Part shown: in pieces, positions 24,861-31,318 of the stretch
Position numbering within the stretch: position 1 is the first letter of the stretch
Layout: the number at the start of each line of letters is the position of its first letter
Assembly: GCF_000722875.1 (NCBI RefSeq)
Contig: NZ_JFHR01000049.1
Coordinates: forward strand, 1-41,814
DNA: 41,814 bases
Direction: 5' to 3'
Source: Sphingobium chlorophenolicum
GTDB lineage: Bacteria > Pseudomonadota > Alphaproteobacteria > Sphingomonadales > Sphingomonadaceae
Made by a program: the position numbers and the translations under genes
Notes under the pieces: generated by a model
The model's input: the letters and a program-made list of their open reading frames with translations, nothing else
Databases searched by the model: none
Told to the model about the DNA's origin: nothing

Positions 24861-26987
24861 ATGGCTACTGCAGCTCAAAAGATCGTCCTGTCGTCCTCGC
24901 GCGACATTCCCTTCAACAAGCTGGTCCTGAGCCAGTCGAACGTCCGGCGCGTGAAGGCCGGCGTCTCGATCGACGACCTGGCGGCCTCGATCGCACGACG
25001 CGGCCTGATCCAGAGCCTCAGCGTCGTTCCCGTCGCTGACGCCGAGGGCAACGAGACCGGCATGTTCGAGGTGCCCGCCGGCGGCCGCCGTTTCCGGGCG
25101 CTGGAGATGCTGGTCAAGCAGAAGCGCCTCGCCAAGATCGCGCCGGTGCCCTGCGTGGTGCGCGAGCGCGACAGCGCCATCCTCGCCGAGGAGGTCTCGC
25201 TTGCCGAGAATATCGAGCGCGCGCCGCTCCATCCCCTCGACCAGTATCGCGCCTTCCAGGACATGCGCGACAAGGGCATGAGCGAGGAGGAGATCGCCGC
25301 GGCCTTCTTCGTGCCGGCCCAGGTCGTGAAGCAGCGACTGCGGCTGGCGTCCGCGTCGCCCGCGCTGCTCGACGTCTATGCCGAGGACGGCATGACGCTG
25401 GAGCAGCTCATGGCCTTCACCGTGTCCAACGACCATGCCCGCCAGGAACAGGTCTGGGACGCGATCAAGGATGCGTGGTCGAAGGAGCCCTACCAAATCC
25501 GGCGCATGCTCACCGAGACCACCGTGCGCGCCTCGGACAAGCGGGCCGTTTTCCTAGGCGTCGACGCCTATGAGGCGGCCGGCGGCGTCACCATGCGCGA
25601 TCTCTTCCAGTCCGACGATGGCGGCTGGCTCAAGGACGCAGGCCTGCTCGACCGACTGGTCGCGGAGAAACTGAAGGCCACGGCCGAGACGATCGCCGCC
25701 GAAGGGTGGAAGTGGATCGAGGTCGCGGTCAGCTTCCCCTATGACGCCACGCGGGGCCTGCGCGAGCTGCAGGGCGAACCGCTCGACCTCTCGGCCGAGG
25801 AACAGGCGACCATCGAGGCGCTCAACGCCGAATATCAGAAGCTCGAGGCCGAATATGAAGGCGCCGACGAGCTGCCGGATGAGGTCGATCAGCGCCTCGG
25901 CGAGATCGAGACGGCGATCGCCGCCTTCGAGACCAGGCCGGTACGCTTCGAGGCGGACGACATCCCCCGCGCGGGCGTCTTCATCAGCATCGCCCACGAC
26001 GGCAGCCTCGACATCGACCGCGGCTATGTGCGGGCCGAGGACGAAGCGCCGATCGAGGCTGAGGGCGAGACCGACGTGGACGCCGGCGGCGATCCGGCCG
26101 AGCCCGTGGTGCAGCGGGCGGTCATCACCATCGGTGGCCAGCCTGCCGAGCCCGAGGACGACGAGGACGACGGCGTCATCAAGCCGCTGCCGGAGCGCCT
26201 TGTGGTCGAGCTGACGGCGTACCGCACGCTCGCGCTTCGGAACGCCGTCGCGGAGAATCCGCACGTCGCCATGACGGCGCTGCTCCACAAACTTGTCTCG
26301 GACACCTTCATGACCCGCATGTATACGGGCGCCATGGAAGCCGGGGTGAAGCACGTCTTCTTCCCGGCCCAGGACGATGCGCTGAAGGACAGCCCGTCCG
26401 CACGCGCGGTGCAGGACCGCCACGCCGCTTGGGCGGGCGACATCCCGAAGGAGGACGTCGCCCTGTGGGACTGGCTCGCGGGCCTGGACGACGCCAGCCG
26501 GATGGCACTCCTGGCACATTGCGTCAGCTATGGCGTGAACGCGCTCTACGAGCGTCCGAATCCGCATAGCGCTGGCGGCGTGTCGCAGCACACGCTCGAG
26601 ATGCGGCTCGCCCAGGCCGACCGCCTGACTCTGGCGACCGGGCTCGATCTGGTCGAAGCCGGCTGGCGTCCGACCTTCGGCAACTACCTCAACCGGGTCA
26701 CCAAACCCCGCATCCTTCAGGCCGTCCGCGAGGGAGCCGGCGAACAGGCCGCGCAGCTTATCGACCATCTGAAGAAGGGCGACATGGCCAAGGAGGCCGA
26801 GCGCCTGCTGGCCGACACCGGCTGGCTGCCGGAACCGCTGCGCCTGGTGGCCGAGGCCGACACGTCCACGCCGGAAACCCAGACCGGCGGCGAGGATGAC
26901 GGCGCGGAGCTGCCCGACTTCCTCGCGGGCGATGACGAGGAGCCGGCCGGCGAAGACGACGAACGCCAACTCGTCGCGGCCGAGTGA
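24861..26987 (+). CDS. ParB/RepB/Spo0J-like protein of the ICE core
   Basis: A 708-residue protein. The N-terminal ParB domain (about residues 15-120) has S-N-V-R-R, P-A-G-G-R-R-F-R-A-L, and E-N-I-E-R-A, which correspond to the CTP-binding boxes of ParB. An HTH follows at about 135-165 (M-S-E-E-E-I-A-A-A-F-F-V-P-A-Q-V-V-K-Q-R-L). It is more than twice the usual ParB length, with an acidic linker at about 390-435 and a further C-terminal helical domain. No ParA is coded in the window. In these elements such proteins may act in maintenance or as DNA-loading or regulatory factors; partitioning is not shown. Operator and radC-like leader precede it. Confidence 0.88.
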   Translation: MATAAQKIVLSSSRDIPFNKLVLSQSNVRRVKAGVSIDDLAASIARRGLIQSLSVVPVADAEGNETGMFEVPAGGRRFRALEMLVKQKRLAKIAPVPCVVRERDSAILAEEVSLAENIERAPLHPLDQYRAFQDMRDKGMSEEEIAAAFFVPAQVVKQRLRLASASPALLDVYAEDGMTLEQLMAFTVSNDHARQEQVWDAIKDAWSKEPYQIRRMLTETTVRASDKRAVFLGVDAYEAAGGVTMRDLFQSDDGGWLKDAGLLDRLVAEKLKATAETIAAEGWKWIEVAVSFPYDATRGLRELQGEPLDLSAEEQATIEALNAEYQKLEAEYEGADELPDEVDQRLGEIETAIAAFETRPVRFEADDIPRAGVFISIAHDGSLDIDRGYVRAEDEAPIEAEGETDVDAGGDPAEPVVQRAVITIGGQPAEPEDDEDDGVIKPLPERLVVELTAYRTLALRNAVAENPHVAMTALLHKLVSDTFMTRMYTGAMEAGVKHVFFPAQDDALKDSPSARAVQDRHAAWAGDIPKEDVALWDWLAGLDDASRMALLAHCVSYGVNALYERPNPHSAGGVSQHTLEMRLAQADRLTLATGLDLVEAGWRPTFGNYLNRVTKPRILQAVREGAGEQAAQLIDHLKKGDMAKEAERLLADTGWLPEPLRLVAEADTSTPETQTGGEDDGAELPDFLAGDDEEPAGEDDERQLVAAE

Positions 26988-26993
26988 TCGCGC

Positions 26994-27021
26994 AGGCGGG
27001 GCGGCTTCGGCCGCTCCGCCT
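26994..27021 (+). terminator. UUCG-capped hairpin after parB
   Basis: AGGCGGGGCGGC (26994-27005), TTCG, GCCGCTCCGCCT (27010-27021): a 12-base-pair stem with a single G-U wobble and an exceptionally stable UUCG-type loop, immediately after the parB stop. No T tract follows; it may terminate partly or protect the parB mRNA end. Confidence 0.5.
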
Positions 27022-27046
27022 ATCCCTCCAACCAAGGAGCTGCGCC

Positions 27047-27265
27047 ATGTCGCAATCCAGCCCAGCGCCCCGGCGCGTCGTCTTCCGATATCTCGTGCCC
27101 GTGCATGTCGAGGTCGAAGACGGGCTCGTTGCCCGCGTCACCGTTATCGACGAGACGCCAGTCCGCGATCCCACCGTCGTCGAGGGTGACCCCGCCTACC
27201 TCGACGATGCCGTGCGAGCCGCCGACGACGGCCAGGCCTGGCCGTCCTGGCAGTTCGGCTACTAG
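27047..27265 (+). CDS. Small conserved ICE protein (72 residues)
   Basis: A 72-residue protein with AAGGAG ten bases upstream of its ATG. It has one beta-rich block (R-R-V-V-F-R-Y-L-V-P-V-H-V-E-V-E-D-G-L) and a W-P-S-W-Q-F-G-Y end. It resembles small proteins found beside parB in ICEs of this type; no function known to me. A strong terminator follows. Confidence 0.7.
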   Translation: MSQSSPAPRRVVFRYLVPVHVEVEDGLVARVTVIDETPVRDPTVVEGDPAYLDDAVRAADDGQAWPSWQFGY

Positions 27266-27288
27266 CCCGAGCACGTTCGATCCCCCCG

Positions 27289-27313
27289 AGCCCGGCCCAG
27301 CGCCGGGCTTTTT
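27289..27313 (+). terminator. Rho-independent terminator
   Basis: AGCCCGGC (27289-27296), five-base loop, GCCGGGCT (27302-27309), then TTTT: a classic intrinsic terminator after the 72-residue protein gene and just before the next ribosome binding site. Confidence 0.85.
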
Positions 27314-27330
27314 CGTTGCAGGAGCCCGCC

Positions 27331-27744
27331 ATGACCGATTTTCTCACCCGCTTTTCCTGCCTGCTCGACATCGGCACCGCCGCCAACGCGGCGCGCGCCT
27401 TCGACATCTACACTGCGCTGATCGCCGAAAACGCCCGCGAAGACCCGCCGGCCGAACCGTTCCTGCTCTCGCTTTCACCCGAGTACGGACCGGCCCGCCT
27501 GTGGCTGCGCGATGTCGGCAGCGCAGACCAGCAGCTCGCCATCACCTTCGTGACGCGCTGCGCCGATGCCTTCGGCCTGACAGGGCGCTGGGGATTCCAA
27601 TGGGCGAGCATCGCTTCGGACCCCGTCGTCGACGGCTTCTCGGGCGGCGCCCATGTCCTTGATCTATCGACGGGCCAGACGCTCGAATGGATCAGCACCG
27701 GGCGCTGGCTCGCCGATAGGCTTCCCGACGGAGGGGCGCGATGA
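27331..27744 (+). CDS. Conserved ICE hypothetical protein (137 residues)
   Basis: A 137-residue soluble protein. The ATG at 27331, with GGAG ten bases upstream, is preferred to a TTG at 27316. The blocks L-S-L-S-P-E-Y-G-P-A-R-L-W-L-R-D and W-G-F-Q-W-A-S look conserved, with a G-Q-T-L-E-W-I-S-T end. No known function. Its stop overlaps the next ATG (ATGA). Confidence 0.7.
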   Translation: MTDFLTRFSCLLDIGTAANAARAFDIYTALIAENAREDPPAEPFLLSLSPEYGPARLWLRDVGSADQQLAITFVTRCADAFGLTGRWGFQWASIASDPVVDGFSGGAHVLDLSTGQTLEWISTGRWLADRLPDGGAR

Positions 27745-27965
27745 GCATTCCCGATCACGCTCGCACCAACTTCCAAACCTTGCTGAGCGCCGCGACGAGC
27801 GGCGATCTGGCGCTGATGGAATGCACCGAAATCGCAACGGGCGAGACCCGTTACGTTATCTGCGCCGTCGGGCGCGATGACGGCGACTACGTGTTCACCC
27901 CGTTTGGCCATCTGGCCGACGGTAATCCCTTCGAACTTTACCGCCCGCCGGAGGCCTTGACCTGA
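27741..27965 (+). CDS. DUF6117-like small ICE protein
   Basis: A 74-residue protein coupled to the preceding gene by an ATGA overlap. The blocks H-A-R-T-N-F-Q-T-L-L, A-L-M-E-C-T-E, T-R-Y-V-I-C-A-V and D-Y-V-F-T-P-F-G-H-L-A are what I recall of DUF6117, small proteins of mobile elements. Its last 28 bases overlap the end of the HEPN-like gene on the other strand, which marks the edge of the cargo block. Confidence 0.72.
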   Translation: MSIPDHARTNFQTLLSAATSGDLALMECTEIATGETRYVICAVGRDDGDYVFTPFGHLADGNPFELYRPPEALT

Positions 27966-28360
27966 GGGCGGACACTCTCAAAGAGGTCCGCAACAATCGC
28001 GTGCGCCCTGGACGGAAACGCGGTGTCGCCCGCCGGAACGACGAAGCTGTCGAAGGCATGCTTCGGATAATAGGCGTTCAGCACGGTGACGATCCCGTCC
28101 AACCCGGCCACCGTCTTGAGGCCTGCGGCCTCGGCAAAGGCCAGCGCCTTTTGCAGATCGTGGCGGACATCACGGCGACAGCGATCGTCGCTCCAGCCCT
28201 GTGCGACGAGGAATGCCTTCAGCGCCAGCTCGGTGGCGATGGCGATCGCGTAGCAGATCTCCCCCGCACCCTCGCGATCGGCCCTGTCCGCGCCCGTCAG
28301 AAAACCTTCGCCATTTGCGAGGAATACAGCCGCCAGTTCGCGATCGATGTCGCCCGCCAC
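27938..28360 (-). CDS. HEPN-like protein, possible ribonuclease toxin
   Basis: A 140-residue, mainly helical protein. The core A-I-A-I-A-T-E-L-A-L-K-A-F-L-V-A-Q-G-W followed by R-R-D-V-R-H-D-L-Q-K-A-L-A-F-A-E-A-A-G resembles a HEPN helical bundle, with a possible R-x4-H catalytic motif (Arg-Arg-Asp-Val-Arg-His). HEPN proteins are often RNA-cleaving toxins or defence effectors with an MNT antitoxin; no MNT partner is coded next to it. Start is GTG at 28360. The 3' end overlaps the convergent DUF6117-like gene by 28 bases. A nuclease activity is inferred, not shown. Confidence 0.6.
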   Translation of the reverse strand: MAGDIDRELAAVFLANGEGFLTGADRADREGAGEICYAIAIATELALKAFLVAQGWSDDRCRRDVRHDLQKALAFAEAAGLKTVAGLDGIVTVLNAYYPKHAFDSFVVPAGDTAFPSRAHAIVADLFESVRPQVKASGGR

Positions 28361-28451
28361 ACGCCTCCGTCCGCACTTAACAGCCGCCGCGGTCTACGCC
28401 AGCATATCCGCAATGACAGCGATAGCGGTGAGCGAACTCGCGTGATTGACG

Positions 28452-29102
28452 TTATGTCGCCGTCCCCGTTGCGCTATCGACTATCTTGCACCTCTTGAAC
28501 CCGAAAGCGCGGGCTACACCTGCATCCTTCAATCCCTTCGCCAAGCGACCGCTAACGAAGAAAGTGTCCCGGATTTGCGGATCGACCCAAATGTCGGGAC
28601 CTTCCAGCGCGTCGGCACTCACCATCAGCATGTTATCCTGCACCGGATAAGGCATGGCGTGTCGAATAGTTGGGGCCTCGATGTAGGGAGTAGGGTCTCT
28701 TCCGCCCCCCAAATAGGCTGTTTTTACATTACCGAAATTGATGCAGAGCCATTCCCCCGGTATCGGCGTCTTTCGATCTTTCTTCAACACACGGATAGGA
28801 AAGAATTGGCCTTGACCGATGTCAAACTGCTGTATCACGTCGGCCGCCGCCCTAGATACTATCCAGGGACCATAGCCCATGAAAATATCAGGTAGGGACT
28901 CGTAATCTTTGCGACCGCGCACGCCCCAGATTTCCGGTGGAAAGCTTTCGGCGGAAAGCACTTCACCCGCTTCATTGCGGCGGCCGGAGCCCTGCAACCT
29001 GGGATCGACGGGGCCTTCGTCGAAGTCTAGAGCATTTCGGAAAAACATCTTTCCGTAGATACTTACCATCACGCTGCTTGCCCACACCGTTGGCTTGCTC
29101 AT
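28452..29102 (-). CDS. Imm11/DUF1629-like protein
   Basis: A 216-residue protein with the pattern of Imm11-family (DUF1629) proteins: D-V-I-Q-Q-F-D-I-G-Q-G-Q-F-F-P-I in the middle, then Y-I-E-A-P-T-I, D-I-W-V-D-P-Q-I, and near the end D-T-F-F-V-S-G-R-L-A-K-G-L-K-D-A-G, the usual 'may be located in the C-terminal conserved block' of the family. Imm11 proteins are predicted immunity proteins for polymorphic toxins. No toxin gene lies next to it. Start ATG at 29102 overlaps the stop of the small membrane-protein gene (ATGA). The region is lower in GC than the core by eye, suggesting separate origin. Confidence 0.65.
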   Translation of the reverse strand: MSKPTVWASSVMVSIYGKMFFRNALDFDEGPVDPRLQGSGRRNEAGEVLSAESFPPEIWGVRGRKDYESLPDIFMGYGPWIVSRAAADVIQQFDIGQGQFFPIRVLKKDRKTPIPGEWLCINFGNVKTAYLGGGRDPTPYIEAPTIRHAMPYPVQDNMLMVSADALEGPDIWVDPQIRDTFFVSGRLAKGLKDAGVARAFGFKRCKIVDSATGTAT

Positions 29103-29365
29103 GCTGATTCTGCCTTCGTTTTGTAGAGGAACGCCGCCAGGGCGACGCCAGCCAGAACCAACACGGCCGCAGCAAGCGATCGGCCTAACGGCTGTACCAA
29201 TAATTCCCGCGTGAAAGAGTCGAGTGCTCTCACGATCGCAGAGGTCCGCCCACTGGGTGCAGCAGCAATCAGGCGGTCGAGCAAACCGGTCGCCACATGG
29301 GCCGCCCATATCCAAAACCATGCGAGCGCAAACAGCGCTCCGAAAACCCTGCCATTCAGCGCCAC
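29099..29365 (-). CDS. Small two-helix membrane protein coupled to the Imm11-like gene
   Basis: An 88-residue protein with two membrane helices, G-A-L-F-A-L-A-W-F-W-I-W-A-A-H-V-A near the N-terminus and L-A-A-A-V-L-V-L-A-G-V-A-L-A-A-F-L near the C-terminus, joined by a basic loop. No family recognised. Its stop overlaps the Imm11-like start. It could anchor or assist its neighbour. Confidence 0.6.
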   Translation of the reverse strand: MALNGRVFGALFALAWFWIWAAHVATGLLDRLIAAAPSGRTSAIVRALDSFTRELLVQPLGRSLAAAVLVLAGVALAAFLYKTKAESA

Positions 29366-29500
29366 GTTTCACCCCACATTCTATCGCCACCTTGCGCCGA
29401 CCGGGCATGTTGGCTGCGGCGTTCACGGCAAGCATGTTCGGCTACGACTGGAGTGCTACAGCGTAGGTGTAGTGCCCACATCATCGGGTCTGGCCCGCCG

Positions 29501-29863
29501 CTACCAGACCGCGACTTCCCACTGGCCGTTGATCCGCGCAAAGCCGATCGGGCGGTTCTGCGGAGCCGCTCCGGCCTTCGTCGGGTCCATGACGAGCTGC
29601 GTCATGCAGGTCACGCCGGGTCCCACGCCGCCTGGCGAACAATCACCGAGCTTCAGAGTGGCGTTCGCGAGCGATGTCCCAGTGAACAGCCGATGACGTC
29701 GTACCGCCGCCGTGGCCTCGTCTTCACTCGGCTGGGCCACTCCGGCGGCGACAGCTGGCGATGCCGACACCGGAGAAATGACCGGGCGCAGGACAAAGCC
29801 AGCCCCAAAGCCGATCACTAAACAGACGGCCGCAACCGTGCCGATCGCTCTTCCGCTCATCAC
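29501..29863 (-). CDS. Membrane-anchored exported hypothetical protein
   Basis: A 120-residue protein with an N-terminal helix, G-T-V-A-A-V-C-L-V-I-G-F-G-A-G-F-V-L, that may anchor it or act as signal peptide. The periplasmic part has two cysteines, D-C-S-P-G-G-V-G-P-G-V-T-C, which may form a disulphide, and ends I-G-F-A-R-I-N-G-Q-W-E-V-A-V-W. I do not recognise it. It lies in the same direction as the other cargo genes. Confidence 0.6.
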   Translation of the reverse strand: MMSGRAIGTVAAVCLVIGFGAGFVLRPVISPVSASPAVAAGVAQPSEDEATAAVRRHRLFTGTSLANATLKLGDCSPGGVGPGVTCMTQLVMDPTKAGAAPQNRPIGFARINGQWEVAVW

Positions 29864-30013
29864 TCTCGCCTCGCTTTCTTCACTGGCCCAACGAACTCGG
29901 TGTCACGCGACACGCCGCGACCTTTAGGGAGTGTTGCGACGTCCAGCCCGGGCCGCTGCGCAATGCACCCAGCAGAGGTGTCGGACACGCCAGGCCAAGG
30001 CCGCTCCGAGAGA

Positions 30014-31117
30014 TCATCCCTCGAGCCCTTTCTTTGGCACCGTAATGACGATGCAAAGCCCATTTGCGCGCCAATCTCGATCGACGGTCGCTCCAAGGGC
30101 TGCGCATAGGCTCCGTTCGAGGCGACTGCCGAACCCCTCCGCGGCGGGACGCGATATCTCTCGCCCGCACGTCTCCGCCCATGTCAGCTTTATCTCGCCT
30201 TCATGTTCGGCGATGCCAACATCGAGACGTCCTTCCGGACCAGACAGTGCGCCATATTTTGCAGCGTTGGTGGCGAGTTCATGAAGCACCAGCGCCATGT
30301 TCGTCAGCGCTTTGCCGTGGACGGTGGCGGCGATCCCCTCGATGGCGATCTGACCTTCGCCGTCATAGGGCTCGAGAATTGCCCGAACCAAATTTCGCAA
30401 GTCAGCAGCCTGCTCGCGGATCGTCTCGCTTGCCCAATCGGAAATCGTCAGATCGTGAGCACGAGCAAGCGCGCCGAGCCGCTCATGAATCGTGCGTACC
30501 ACCTCGTCAGTGCTTGCGTTCGATCTTCCGCTGAGGGTGACGATGCCAGCGGTTAACGCGAACAGATTCTTGATACGGTGCTGCATTTCTCCGAACAGGA
30601 GGCGTTGCGTCTCCTGGGCGCGTCGCCGCTCGGTGACGTCGCGGGCGAATTTCGATGCCCCGACAATCACACCGCGCTCGTTGTGAATTGGAGAAATTGT
30701 CAACGACAGATCTATCAGGGCGCCATCCTTACGCCGGCGTTGCGTCTCGAATTGTTCGACGCGCCGCCCATGTCGGATTTCGTCCAAAATCTTTGGCTCT
30801 TCCCCGAGTCGCTCATCGGGGATGAGGATGGTAATTGGCCGGCCGACAGCTTCTTCGGACGTATAACCGAACAGCCGAGCGGCGCCACGATTCCAGCTGC
30901 GGATATTGCCCTCTAGATCCTTGCTGATGATTGCGTCGTCCGATCCCGCGATAATTGCCGCGAGCCAATCACGTGGATCGGGATCGATCTCCGCAGCATC
31001 GGCAACCGCCAGCGCTGGCGCAGACGCTTCATGTCCGGACGTCAACGCGGAAGGCCCCGTGGCAAGCGGCGTATCTCGAACACCCAGATGAAGCTTGCTG
31101 TCATTCTCACTACTCAC
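30014..31117 (-). CDS. PAS-domain HWE-family sensor histidine kinase
   Basis: A 367-residue cytoplasmic kinase. A PAS domain lies at about residues 48-165 (I-I-A-G-S-D-D-A-I-I-S-K-D-L-E-G-N-I, N-R-G-A-A-R-L-F-G-Y, D-V-T-E-R), then the phosphoacceptor block E-M-Q-H-R-I-K-N-L-F-A near 178, the N-box H-E-L-A-T-N-A-A-K-Y-G-A-L and the L-T-W-A-E motif that gives the HWE family its name. HWE kinases are typical of alphaproteobacteria, often for light or general-stress signals. Start is GTG at 31117. No response regulator lies beside it; it may act in the host's stress network. Confidence 0.9.
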   Translation of the reverse strand: MSSENDSKLHLGVRDTPLATGPSALTSGHEASAPALAVADAAEIDPDPRDWLAAIIAGSDDAIISKDLEGNIRSWNRGAARLFGYTSEEAVGRPITILIPDERLGEEPKILDEIRHGRRVEQFETQRRRKDGALIDLSLTISPIHNERGVIVGASKFARDVTERRRAQETQRLLFGEMQHRIKNLFALTAGIVTLSGRSNASTDEVVRTIHERLGALARAHDLTISDWASETIREQAADLRNLVRAILEPYDGEGQIAIEGIAATVHGKALTNMALVLHELATNAAKYGALSGPEGRLDVGIAEHEGEIKLTWAETCGREISRPAAEGFGSRLERSLCAALGATVDRDWRANGLCIVITVPKKGLEG

Positions 31118-31239
31118 GGGAGCGGCCTTTCGCTTTGCCGCACAGATTCGCAGCGCTGTTTCCTGGTTTTGTCCTTAGGGGTACGGACCATTACCAGAGA
31201 TGTGACGCAAGGGCCACATCTTAGAGGAAGAGGTCGGCC

Positions 31240-31300
31240 GGGACGGGTTTGAGCCCGTCCGGTCGAGAGAGAGCGCCGGGCCGGCTCGTCCGTCTCCCGC
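31240..31300 (+). ncRNA. radC-motif-like leader of the strawberry-notch gene (divergent copy)
   Basis: GACGGGTTTGAG then GGTCGAGAGAGAGC and GGCCGGCTCGTCC reproduce the order of blocks in the ardC and parB leaders, with an added CCCGTCC arm that can form its own stem with the first GGACGGG. The final GAGG lies near 31307, shortly before the ATG at 31319. This copy is more divergent and I am less sure of it. Confidence 0.45.
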
Positions 31301-31318
31301 TCTTTCGAGGTATCCTCC

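Noticed and set aside
25554..27035. 493-residue open frame antisense to the parB-like gene
   Set aside because: A shadow frame; sense strand has the HTH and ParB motifs.
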